Below the pieces are notes generated by a model. It made no database searches. It was not told where the DNA came from and was given only the letters and a program-made list of their open reading frames with translations. This document shows, in pieces, positions 46,364 to 53,911 of a stretch of DNA of 64,000 nt (within the stretch, counting starts at the first letter, position 1; each line of letters starts with the position of its first letter). Location of the stretch: NCBI GenBank assembly GCA_033675265.1, contig JAUJYZ010000374.1, positions 51,001-115,000 on the forward strand. The letters are read 5' to 3'. Origin of the DNA: Actinostola sp. cb2023 (taxonomy: Eukaryota; Cnidaria; Anthozoa; Actiniaria; Actinostolidae). A program made the translations under genes and the position numbers.

Positions 46364-49300
46364 TGAGTATACAGAAGTTGTGGTCAGCAGCTTATCAACG
46401 AAATTCAAGATGGCAAATCACCAGCAGCATTCAAAAAGGATTTTGCCGTGCTCCCTTGCTCGAGCCAGTCGAGTCGTTCATTAATACTGCTTAGTAAATA
46501 TGCAAATATCCTAGAGAATACTTTTTGGCCTTGCAATTCTGTCTGAAAGTGTATTTCTAACAGATGTCTGTGGCTTAGTAAGAACTCGATCGTAATTTTA
46601 TTGAGGTAATCGAAATGTGCTTCGCCAGCTTGTCAGCTTTTATTACGTATGCATGCTCTACTGAGTCACGCAACGAGTGACTTAAATTCTGCAAGTAATA
46701 CATGTAGGCTAAAACAACAGGAGGGACTTTTGTGTGCGCATGCGTCCGGCACAGTCAGATGATACAAGATGTACTCGAGACAAGTTGTTTGGTTCCAATG
46801 TTTACAGCTTTTGCGGACGTATTACGAGAATTGTATGTACTGAACACGCAGAAATGAATTCTTAATGCTATCTTTGTGCCTTAATGTTATTTCATTGATC
46901 GAAATATTAGAATATTATGCCTTTATTTGATATCAAATTCCTGTTCTTTTGCTGTGCTAAATACTCTATTTTGGACAACATGGCGGCCAGCTGACATGGA
47001 GTAAACAGTTTGTCGACATTGCAAGCTCTGTCGCGAAGAAGATTTAAGGAAAAGTAAATACATTTAGTCAATTCTTATACATATGGAATGTATATTATTA
47101 TATTTTAGCCTTCATCAACTTCAAATAAACGAAGGTAAACTTGGGTATGATGTCTGGAATACTCAATTATCCCAATCTTCAAAGCTAGTTATCTCGAAAT
47201 TGAGCCGAAATCTCCACAATTTCCACTACATAATTCACTAAAGTCATGTTTCCTGTTTTGAAAAATTCCAGTAACTTCTCTGGGAAAAATCGCTCAGTCG
47301 AAGATTTTCGACAATTTCTTCGTCATAATTTCTAGAACGTGAATTAATCTTCAACACATTCATTATGGTATTCGTTTATGGTGGGGACTCTTCTGTCAGT
47401 GTACCAATGTTCTTGTAATGTTCCCATCCGAGGTCATATTTTTAGATATTATGCTGAGATCGGTCAAAGTGTAAACATTTTATTGAAGTGTAAAGTTTGC
47501 ATAAATTTCATTACTCAAAAATATACATTTTTTGCATATTGCTTGAAATCCAGCCCAAATCTCCACAACATTTTTACCATTTCATAGAACTATGTACCAT
47601 ATGCTTTCAGTATACATTATTGAGATTGTTGGAAAAAATCGCCAGAAGAGATAAAATTACAGTTTTTTATGATAACAACAAATATATTTTCATGGAAAGT
47701 ACGGGGAAGACATCTAAATTGTTTTCAAATTCGACGAAACTTTGTACAGGTATAGTAAATAAATACCACAAGACACCAGGAGAGTTTCAAGACTGTTATT
47801 ACAGTATTTATAGAAAAAATAAATAAAGATATAATCCACAAAATCCCAGCTTGGGCTTCCTGTGCCGGTCAATATCAAACAAAATACGAATTTTGTGAAT
47901 AGCCAGTGTGCAGTGAAAAGCCAGAATTAAATTAACATTTGACTATATTAAGCCTTTTTGTCGAACTCTGATGATCAAAATAGCAACATAATAAAATATA
48001 GCGTTATTATTACTATAATCGGTTTTTGTGCTTCCGAAATTACGCTTTTATGGTCCAGCGGTTAAGCGCATGCGCATGCAAATTTCCCTCCTGTAGGCTA
48101 AAACTACTTCTGTATGATGATACAAGCTATTAGGTTTCACATTTAAAATCTATCAAAACAGCTTTATTAAGAAGCCCAAGTTCACGCTAGTAGAGCGTCT
48201 TGTTAGAATTAATTCAATTACGAAATTAAGTTCATGACATGAAAGAGCATGTTGAAATTAGCATCTGTGCAAAGTTTGAGGTGATTTGGGCGAATTCTGT
48301 CGGAATTATAAACTTTTGAAACTGTGTTGTCCAGCCAAAATTTTACAATGAATGTATGGTTTGGATGGACAACGTCAAAAATTTACAGAGTATGTATGGG
48401 AAAATAGACATCTTTGATGCCCTCTAACATCATCAATATTAAGCCGAAGTTCACCAAACTTTGCAGGCTAGCTAAGTTTGATCTGCTCTCTCAGAAAATG
48501 ATGCCCAATTTTACTAGTATCAAATTGAATTAGTTTTACGGACTTGGTACCAGTCCCCTGCTCGATTTGGAAGTGGCTAATTGGATTACCTCGCCCGTTA
48601 CAAATGTCAAGTAAATAACACACACATTACAACAAATGAATTACATAATGGGAAGGCAAAACAAAATATATACTTACACCTACCAAAAACCGTTGTCCCC
48701 GCGTAAAGCAACAAGCAAGAAGCTGACGACCACAAAGGGCATTGGGACTTTCTCCTTATTCATTTATTCATCCGTAGAGAATTTGACAACGTACATGCAT
48801 TTTCAAATCGGGCCGAATAGTTCCAAATGATTGCTATTCAACGCTCGTAGGGATAACTTCTGCTCATTAATAAATTAACTTAGGAGATTCCCAAAGTCCT
48901 TTGCGGTCGTCAGCTTGTTGCTTGTTGCTTTCGGCCCGGACAACGATATTTGGAATAGGTGTATATAAATCGATATAAGACTGATAGTCGAAGTTATGGC
49001 GGCTGATACATAGGAATTTTGTCAAGGAAATGTATAGTGATAGCCTTTTTAAACTGGTTTAGAACAGTGATAATAACTAAGATCCCTGGGCAAGTTGTTC
49101 CATAGGGCTACTAGTTCTGCTGGTGTTGAGAGATCATACGGTAATTATTTGAATCCGAATTACGATGGTAATGTGTACTTCAAAAGCATAGAACTAGCAA
49201 AGCAAGGTATTACCTCCATAGCCAAACACCTCAATACCAAGACACGGCCAACTTTGATATGAAGTAATATGAAAACGTATATGGCGGTAGGGCTTGTCTA

Positions 49301-52300
49301 CCAGCCCGACAGGCTGATGGAACTGGACAGGAGAAGAATGCCTTTTAAAAACCTAGAATCAGAAAGAAACAATAATTGTGTTTTTGATTGCGTGTTTCGA
49401 CTCCTCTATTTCGCCGCCATTTTGAATTGGGGTAAACTAATCTCGATCACTTTGACTCGACTCACATTCACATGAAGAACCCGGTCCACCCATGCTTCCC
49501 ATGCTTCCCATGGCCAATTTCACTTCTCTTACCTTCCTCTTGCCGTTTTCTTTCACGTCTTCCCATTTGCTACCGTCAGATGATACAGATATTGTAAATG
49601 TAATAACGTACCGGTTTTTCTTATCTAATGTGGTAGTAGTTTTCATACTGTTTAATGATCCTGTACTTTTAATACTGCAAATGTAGAACAGCGCTTGGAG
49701 ATCAATCTGTAGCCAGGGATGCTTCAAGTCCTGTTTATCTGTGCACCATTCGTATCGATCATCTTTGTTGTACATTCGACCGTAATGAGGTGCATACCAT
49801 CGCTCTGGATATGAACTACTGGATACCATCCCTGAGTCAGGTATCTCAAGGTGAACATAATCGTCAGATACCCCAGCTGGTGGGGCCTTCTTGTCGCAGA
49901 CTAGATATATATAAATGAAATGTATAGGGGACTTGCACTAAGAGGTCACGTGATCCCAACCCCCTTAAATCGAACAGCAGTGTCAAAAGAAATGAGAAGA
50001 GCACCTCGAAATTAGTAAAATGGCGAAGTTTCAGCTCAAATGTCTGACACAGGAGAAATGACATTAAGAATACAATCGCGAATTATTAGGATTCGTATGA
50101 CCAGGAAGATGTGCTGGAATGCAAGCTCTTGCCATCCAATGCATTTTCCAAACAAAATTTAGAAAACCTTCGATTTTATTTTTAATGTCATTTATAAGCT
50201 AAACCTTCGACCTCTTACTAATTTCGAGCTGCTCTTTTCATTTCTGGAGTTCATTTTGACACTGCTGTTCGATTTAAGGGGGTTGGGGTCACGTGATCTC
50301 TTAGTGAAAGCCCCCTATTCTAGGAGGTGTATATGACTGCCATATATCCCATCTGATCATAAAGGGTAGAGTCGTACGCGTTTTCGTATGAGTGGGAAGT
50401 ATAGTGACGGTACGGTTCGTACCGTGACCGTGCCGTATCCAAGCATTCTGATTGGTTGAACAATGATTTTACGCGCTTTGTTTTCGCTGCTCCGTGCATC
50501 TATAGAACAATAATGCACGCTCAGCAACCAATCAAATCACGCGTTCTTTGAAGGTACATATATAGTATATACATGTATTATAAATGCAGATACACATGTA
50601 CATGCATACGACTGCCCAATAATTGTTTAATATTCATTAATAATTCATGAGAAATCACAATAGAAATCATAACCGTGGAAGAGCTTGTATTTCTGATACA
50701 AAATAGTCTTGATTTGCATAGACTTTAAACTTTGATTTTCTCCGGCCAAACTTACTGGAATATTGAAAATTATATAGTATAGAACATGATTTTATACATC
50801 TGTGCATATGATAAGTCCGATACAATATTCGCGGCCATACAACATTGTAAAGCCTGGTTTCCATATGATCTCCGCGATCGCAGAAAACCAAGTTCAGCGA
50901 ATCGCAGCGATCCTACAATCTTTGCCAAAGATTGTAGGATCGTTGCGATTCGCTGAACATGGTTTTGGGCGATCGCAGCGATCATATGGAAACCAGGCTT
51001 TTAAAATTCCCATACACTACGGCTGCTCTTAGAATATAACTTTTCTTATGAGTGGGAAACCTACGGCACGAAGTTACGTCATAGTACGGAATCGAAGACA
51101 TCTATTCAACCAATCACAGCTCTCGAATTGATTGCTCAACCAATCAGAATGCTTGGACACGGCACGGTCACCGCACAGCAAGAACCGTATCGCAACTACT
51201 TCCCACTCATGATGCGAAATCTATGAAGAATACTCCTGACTGCAAGTTCAAATCAAAAATACATATTTTTTTACTTCATTTTACCTGGTCGAACAATATA
51301 GCGACCATTCTTTTCTTCCTTGATTACTCGAACCGGCGCGTACCGGTCAGCAGCAAATTTGTCTCGACCAATCTTTGCCAACGCTATCACTCCAGGGGTA
51401 ATTTTACTTTTCAAAGGTGGTAGGTCAATGATTAGGTTCTCACGCTGAATTGGCACTTTTCTCCTAAAACCACGATGCAGGACGTAGGTCCTTGATGACG
51501 ACTGAGATTTGAATTTGGCGTATCCATAGATATTGTACCCGTTTCGTTCTCGTCTTGAAAGGTAGAGTTGACCAGCTGAAAATTAAATACAGTAAAAACC
51601 CGCGTATTAGAACATAGTTTTTTTCCAGTTTAGCCGCCTAATAGGTTATTTCTTATATATTTGTTGGTGTCTACTGAAAATTTAAGCTAGTGAGATTACT
51701 GTTCTAACCTACTATTACTTATTTATTCGATATATCGCACTCTTTTCGCCGAAATGAAATAATATTACTGAAAAAATATTCCATCGCTGCCACAGCCATG
51801 TTTTGGACGGCGGTTTCAAAACAAACTAATTAGCATATCGCCGGCACGCGTCCGTTAGTTTGAGAAATGGCGGGAAAAATTCAATAATTCAGTTTTGTTC
51901 AAAACGTTCATTAATTTATCTTTTGAATGAAACATATTTCTCCTTAAAATAACCAGAAGTAATATAAAAATACAATGGTTAATTAATTTGACATTTCTGT
52001 TGTATAATTTTTTTTTTTTAAATAAATAAATAAATAAATAAATACAATTTTAACCAACTGTCCGTGTTTAGTATTTTTCAAATATTTTAAAATTTTTAAA
52101 AAAGCTCTAAATTGTTAAATAAGAAACTGTAAAACAAAACGTTTTGCATTTGTCATCTTCACAAGTCCATAGACTAGAGTCGTTTTGGTATGAATGGGAA
52201 ACCTACGGTACCGCGACACTCAAATGGCTTCCTTTATGAACCAATCAAAAAGTGTGCAGATCTGCATCTCATCCAATCAAACTCTTTCAATACGGCAAGG

Positions 52301-52416
52301 CGCGGTGCACAGATTTGCGTTCTATCTATCTAGGACGACTTACCACCATTGGTTAATTCAAGTAAAGTGCACAGCGCGATAAGACAAGTCAACCATCTTG
52401 AGCCAGTAATCTTCAT
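25105..52416 (-). CDS. Gene C: F5/8C + EGF-array surface protein with two possible C-termini
   Basis: Exons on the minus strand: 52416-52344, 51575-51285, 49900-49533, 49352-49214, (45893-45843 tentative), 41661-41509, 40470-40381, 38352-38059, 34426-34301, 32858-32724, 32209-32087, 31758-31630, 29347-29225, 27867-27745, 26701-26516, then either 26405-26305 or 25310-25105. Phases chain throughout. Length is about 817 residues with the first ending or 852 with the second, plus 17 if the tentative exon is used. Order: signal peptide, a ~97-residue unassigned module, one F5/8C domain, eleven EGF modules (mostly calcium-binding), short stalk, membrane anchor. Likely an adhesion or matrix-facing receptor. 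Convergent with gene B; same strand as EXOC5. No orthologue is recognised. Confidence 0.82.
25465..25690. repeat. MITE copy 2 of the 15062-15435 family
   Basis: AATACTCCAGTTTCGCGTTG, ACAAAAGACGCATTTGTACA and an inverted GAGGCTAACCCTGTACAAAT. Confidence 0.65.
25852..25986. repeat. Hairpin MITE
   Basis: Arms GGTCTTCGTGTAGCTGCACA and complement; CTGACTATTGTTCT and complement. Confidence 0.8.
26154..26159 (-). terminator. AATAAA candidate poly(A) signal for the short last exon of gene C
   Basis: TTTATT on the plus strand, about 146 nt past the stop at 26305. Confidence 0.45.
26305..26405 (-). CDS. Gene C last exon: hydrophobic C-terminus, GPI-like
   Basis: 101 nt entered in phase 1 after [26 protein letters not shown] then K-D-L-L-stop. 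The segment is hydrophobic to the end, as in GPI signals, though K-D breaks it near the terminus. Confidence 0.72.
26516..26701 (-). CDS. Gene C: last cbEGF module plus linker
   Basis: 186 nt, phase 1-1. D-V-N-E-C ... [12 protein letters not shown] ... R-C-T, followed by a polar linker of about 20 residues before the membrane exon. Confidence 0.88.
26702..27744. other. Gene C intron, degenerate repeat matter
   Basis: ATATAGACCCATTGCAAAAA near 26733 and TAGGGTCTATGT near 27113 may be worn element ends. No gene is seen. Confidence 0.35.
27745..27867 (-). CDS. Gene C: cbEGF module
   Basis: 123 nt, phase 1-1. [27 protein letters not shown]. Confidence 0.9.
27951..28232. repeat. MITE family C, copy 2
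   Basis: ATACAGCTAGTTCAAACAAC and complement; CCAGACCGAAGTGCATTGTG and its inverse. Confidence 0.75.
28475..29110. repeat. (CTCCTT)n tract, 636 bp
   Basis: Almost pure pyrimidine on the plus strand. On the transcribed (gene C) strand it is GGAGAA repeats. The frames through both strands are artefacts. Confidence 0.97.
29225..29347 (-). CDS. Gene C: cbEGF module
   Basis: 123 nt, phase 1-1. [18 protein letters not shown], acceptor TTTACTAG. Confidence 0.9.
29365..30290. repeat. 108-bp tandem array, about 8.5 copies
   Basis: TAGATATAGAGTTAAAGATA recurs at 29466, 29574, 29682, 29790 and on, spacing 108. On the gene strand each unit contains CTACTGGTAAGAAATAC, a good donor-like site. 108 is a multiple of three, which creates a long spurious open frame. 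Confidence 0.93.
30730..30750. repeat. C21 homopolymer
   Basis: 21 C residues followed by a short CT run. Confidence 0.9.
30947..31182. repeat. MITE ending TTAGGGAACTTAAGCTTTGC
   Basis: Inverted ends TTAGGGAACTTAAGC / complement; GACGGCGACGTCAACCGGAA repeated inverted. Same end class as 54261-54511 and 24557. Confidence 0.8.
31197..31622. repeat. MITE ending AATAAGCCAGTTCACGCTGT
   Basis: Arms of about 110 bp including CGGCCGCCATTTT and GATCACTTTGACTTGCCGTA. The right edge is intron position +8 after the next exon. A fragment is at 49413-49455. Confidence 0.85.
31630..31758 (-). CDS. Gene C: cbEGF module, weak donor
   Basis: 129 nt, phase 1-1. [18 protein letters not shown]. The donor is GTTTGC, poorer than the others. 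Confidence 0.85.
31860..31970. repeat. Small CCCTAGxxxTAGGG inverted element
   Basis: AGATAACCCTAGCAGTAGGG at left and ACCCTAGTGCTAGGGTGATC at right. Shares the palindromic core with 42333-45830, 53912 and 56760. Confidence 0.6.
32087..32209 (-). CDS. Gene C: cbEGF module
   Basis: 123 nt, phase 1-1. [18 protein letters not shown]. Confidence 0.9.
   Translation of the reverse strand, partial: TSMSVRIKTNVAKIQSAPIQWDLSPVDVKVVMPALVKRIA
32292..32410. repeat. LINE/SINE 3'-end-like fragment (TATATAGCGCATTTCACA)
   Basis: CTTATATAGCGCATTTCACA next to ATT triplets. The same tail appears at 43811, 53205, 61760 and 62938, always by a triplet repeat, as for a 3' tail of a retroposon. Confidence 0.5.
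32513..32654. repeat. MITE family A, copy 3
   Basis: AGAGTAGTTTTCATATGAGT and TTTCCCACTCATAAGAAAAC. Confidence 0.8.
32724..32858 (-). CDS. Gene C: cbEGF module
   Basis: 135 nt, phase 1-1, donor [24 protein letters not shown]. Confidence 0.9.
33291..33487. repeat. MITE family G, copy 3 (truncated)
   Basis: TTTTTCGAGGTGTTTACCCT and CCCAGTCTTCCAATGT match copies 1 and 2. Confidence 0.7.
33779..33868. repeat. 90-bp hairpin MITE (TCTCGTACCCAGACC)
   Basis: Arms TCTCGTACCCAGACCTTTCT and complement. Confidence 0.85.
33993..34291. repeat. MITE ending TATACACCTATTCC
   Basis: Arms include CGTTGTCCGGGCCGAAAGCA and GCTGACGAC. The right edge lies at about intron +10 after the next gene C exon. A second copy is at 48681-48966. 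Confidence 0.8.
34301..34426 (-). CDS. Gene C: cbEGF module
   Basis: 126 nt, phase 1-1, donor [24 protein letters not shown]. Confidence 0.9.
34745..35090. repeat. Copy 2 of the GCATAAACCATCCAGT element
   Basis: GCATAAACCATCCAGTGGTC at left, CTGGATGGTTTATGC at about 34962, then an outer TTGACTATTGCCTCATAGAA inverted pair. Confidence 0.7.
35457..36327. repeat. TIR element TACCGATCGAAACTA
   Basis: TACCGATCGAAACTAACCTC and its complement GGTAGTTTCGATCGGTA. Subterminal AACGCAAAGCAAAC-type repeats on both sides. No ORF. Confidence 0.75.
36328..37994. repeat. TIR element CAGTATGTGGTTCTAATTGT
   Basis: CAGTATGTGGTTCTAATTGT at left, complement ending about 37994. 1.67 kb, no convincing coding frame. 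Confidence 0.75.
38059..38352 (-). CDS. Gene C: end of one EGF plus two full cbEGF modules in one exon
   Basis: 294 nt, phase 1-1. Begins [12 protein letters not shown], completing the EGF opened by the next exon upstream. Then D-T-D-E-C ... D-I-N-E-C ... G-D-G-N-I-C-T: two modules fused without an intron. Confidence 0.9.
38389..38546. repeat. Hairpin MITE (ATTATATAACTGTGACGTAA)
   Basis: TTATATAACTGTGACGTAAT at left, complement at right. Confidence 0.8.
39590..40047. repeat. ATATCGGGTGCATTATGGGT repeat and a hairpin MITE
   Basis: TATATCGGGTGCATTATGGG (also at 43144 and 43230). From 39793 an inverted pair AATCGTTGTCGGGTTGAAAA / complement ending 40047. Confidence 0.65.
40381..40470 (-). CDS. 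Gene C: first part of a split cbEGF module
   Basis: 90 nt, phase 1-1. [20 protein letters not shown]. The last third is in exon 38352-38059, so the intron lies inside the module. Confidence 0.88.
40845..40970. repeat. Inverted repeat TTATTGACTGAG
   Basis: TGCTTATTGACTGAGT and CTCAGTCAATAAGTACA flank a CATGGAAGTACGTACTTCCATG palindrome-type core. Confidence 0.7.
41058..41430. repeat. AACACTTGAGAGTAATCTCGC element
   Basis: CAATAAGAGTACAGACA at both ends in inverted and direct forms. Matches 11975 and 59146-60395. Confidence 0.65.
41509..41661 (-). CDS. Gene C: first EGF module
   Basis: 153 nt, phase 1-1. [10 protein letters not shown] ... A-T-C-G ... Y-T-C-K-C ... V-T-C: six cysteines, no D-x-D-E-C calcium motif. 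Confidence 0.85.
41970..42154. repeat. MITE family B, copy 2
   Basis: AGAGTCGTTTTCCTATGAAT, GATTGGTTGA twice, TTTCCTACTCATACGA. Confidence 0.8.
42333..45830. mobile_element. 3.5-kb TIR element with expanded internal minisatellite
   Basis: Left end GTTTACATGAGAGAGGGATA then ACCCTAGCGCTAGGATCTTC; right end is the complement (TATCCCTCTCTCATGTAAAT). Between them a ~85-95-bp unit (GCAATAGATATATAGG, GGTAGGTTGATTC, CCTAGCGCTAGGGTTA, CTCTCTCATGTAAAC) repeats about three times before 43000 and more than 20 times from 43930. 43000-43930 is a block of other repeats. It lies in a gene C intron. Confidence 0.8.
43930..45820. repeat. Minisatellite array, ~90-bp unit with CCTAGCGCTAGG palindrome
   Basis: Alternating unit variants (CCTAGCGCTAGG / CCTAGTGCTAGG; GGCGGTAGG / GGTGGTAGG) form a higher-order pattern of several units that recurs across the array. 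Confidence 0.92.
45843..45893 (-). CDS. Gene C tentative 17-residue exon
   Basis: 51 nt, phase 1-1, acceptor TGTTCCAG and donor GTAAGT. Reads [17 protein letters not shown], which looks like a closing discoidin strand. It could be a spurious match or the remnant of a second F5/8C domain. Confidence 0.35.
46017..46187. repeat. Hairpin MITE (GAGTTCCTTTTATCTCTG)
   Basis: GAGTTCCTTTTATCTCTGTT and CGAGTCTACGTGCGAAACCT repeated inverted around an A/T-rich loop. Confidence 0.85.
46188..48585. mobile_element. 2.4-kb TIR element (TTAGCCACT ends)
   Basis: TTAGCCACTACCAAATCGAG and AGCAGGGGACTGG at left, complement ending near 48585. No transposase frame; it carries the U6-like fragment. Confidence 0.7.
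46332..46370 (-). ncRNA. U6 snRNA-like fragment
   Basis: On the minus strand AAATTGGAACGATACAGAGA continues AGATTAGCATG, matching the conserved U6 centre including the ACAGAGA box. An ATACT-like stretch precedes it with a two-base insertion. The 5' stem and 3' half are absent, so this is a fragment, not a working gene. Confidence 0.7.
48681..48966. repeat. Copy 2 of the 33993 element
   Basis: AAAGCAACAAGCAAGAAGCT and GGAATAGGTGTATATA. Confidence 0.75.
49214..49352 (-). CDS. Gene C: F5/8C domain, second part
   Basis: 139 nt, phase 0-1, acceptor [37 protein letters not shown]: closing strands of a discoidin domain. Confidence 0.88.
49533..49900 (-). CDS. Gene C: F5/8C domain, first part
   Basis: 368 nt, phase 1-0. 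[30 protein letters not shown] and V-S-S-D-G-S-K-W-E follow the discoidin pattern. Confidence 0.92.
50368..50490. repeat. MITE family B, truncated copy
   Basis: AGAGTCGTACGCGTTTTCGT and GTACGGTTCGTACCGTGACC; the right half is lost. Confidence 0.65.
50853..51004. repeat. 150-bp near-perfect palindromic MITE
   Basis: AAGCCTGGTTTCCATATGAT and complement; GATCCTACAATCTTTG and complement meet at about 50929. Confidence 0.9.
51041..51213. repeat. MITE family B, inverted copy
   Basis: TTCTTATGAGTGGGAAACCT and CAACTACTTCCCACTCAT. Confidence 0.75.
51285..51575 (-). CDS. Gene C exon 2: unassigned ~97-residue extracellular module
   Basis: 291 nt, phase 1-1, donor GTAAAA. No cysteine. Basic and hydrophobic residues alternate: [43 protein letters not shown]. 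This suggests a small beta-barrel; the last part loosely recalls Tudor/SH3-type strands, but I cannot name the family. It is the only module here not shared with genes A or B. Confidence 0.7.
52176..52300. repeat. MITE family A, copy 4 (right end lost)
   Basis: AGAGTCGTTTTGGTATGAAT, CACTCAAATGGCTTCCTTTA; the end decays near 52300. Confidence 0.7.
52344..52416 (-). CDS. Gene C exon 1: signal peptide
   Basis: ATG at 52416-52414, 24 codons plus one base, donor [18 protein letters not shown] is the hydrophobic core. Confidence 0.85.
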
Positions 52417-52694
52417 CCCTTCAGCTGATTGGCTTGCTTCAATGGACAGCGCGCGCCATGAAGCCACACAAGGAAGATGACGTCATCAATGCTAGTGGCG
52501 GGAATTACTGTATTCCAAAGGCTTCCGCTGACCTACAAAATGCAGGCTCCGTACAAGGAATTCTATATTTTTAGCCTTTTATTAAAATGTCTTCAGATTT
52601 GCTTTACATTTTTAGCGAATACATATGGTTGTCAGACTCCACGATGTGTCTTGTGACTTGAATCCATTTCACTTCAAGAAACAGAAAATGTTCA

Positions 52695-52890
52695 GAGCTA
52701 GACAATGTAAACGGGATAAGATAGATAGATTAATGTCAATAACTTTGCATCCATACGGCTGAATTCGAACAACGTTAAATGTTACAATATATAAAAAATA
52801 GAAGGAAAAAAACTAGAAAAAAAATATTGTATCATAACGTAATTCAGCCGTATATTAAACTATCTATCCTATCTCGTTTACATTGTCTCA
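52695..52890. repeat. Inverted repeat GACAATGTAAACGGGATAAG
   Basis: AGACAATGTAAACGGGATAA and CATACGGCTGAATT at left, their complements at right (52835-52885). Confidence 0.65.
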
Positions 52891-53309
52891 AGTCCGCGTT
52901 TCTGTCTAAAAAAAAACTAGTAAAATGGAGGTACTATCTTTCTGACGATAAAAACTGCGAACCAACACTTGTTGCGTCGCTTGGCGCCGCCCGGTCAAGG
53001 TTTTACTCGATTACAAGGTTCAACACATCATTGCATTTATCATACTCGAGAGTCCAGCGGTACTCTTCGGCGCGGGCTCAGATGAAACGTCGCTGGACTC
53101 TAGAGCATGTGCTGTTATAGGTTTATTTGTTTACTAGTTTGGGCATGGCATTTTGTTTTTTATCATTATTATCTTGTCCTTTATTTTCTTGAAAAGCGCA
53201 TTTGATCATCTGGCATGAAAAATGCGCTATAGAAATTAACAAATTATTATTATTATTATTATGGCCGCATCAAACTCGCTACTCACGTGGTCAAACATAC
53301 CGTAGAATC

Positions 53310-53725
53310 CCGGTTATAAGCCCTGGGCTTATATAACTTCGCAAGGGTTTTGTGGTGGGCTTATAATTGGGGGGCTTATAACCGGGGAACTTATAAAATG
53401 GAGGACAAAAACGTCTGAAATCCGTTCTATTTAAACAATTTTTTTAACGTGAATATGCTCAGCAAAAACTTTAATCTGAGCGGATTTTCAAGATATGAAC
53501 TACCGTATACTACTGGACTCCATCAGCGTCGTTTGCTACGTACACCTAATTGCCTGATTATTGTTTCCTGTATATGGTACCCCATATGGGGAGGAGTAAA
53601 TGAAGGGGGCTTATAACCGGGAGGGCTTATAACCGGGAGGAAATTTCTGTTAGCAAACAGGTGGGCTTATAATCGGGAGGGGAGCTTATAACCAGGGGGG
53701 CTTATAACCGGGATTCTACGGTATG
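53310..53725. repeat. TIR element TACCGTAGAATCCCGGTTAT
   Basis: TACCGTAGAATCCCGGTTAT at left, complement at right. Several GGGCTTATAACCGGG units inside. Confidence 0.8.
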
Positions 53726-53911
53726 TCTAGCGTCATATCTTCAGCAAACGACTGTATAAAAAGCTCAGATCATATAATTGCTTCGATATAAATATTTTAT
53801 TTTTAAAACAAGTATAAAGCACTTCGTTGTCGGGCTTTTCATTAACCCATGCAGGCATGCAAACAACACGTAGTGCATGTCTGAAGGCCACAGCCGCACA
53901 CACATAGGCTC

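Noticed and set aside
46118..46408. 96-codon minus-strand frame
   Set aside because: It overlaps a hairpin arm, a repeat end and the U6-like fragment, so coding is unlikely.
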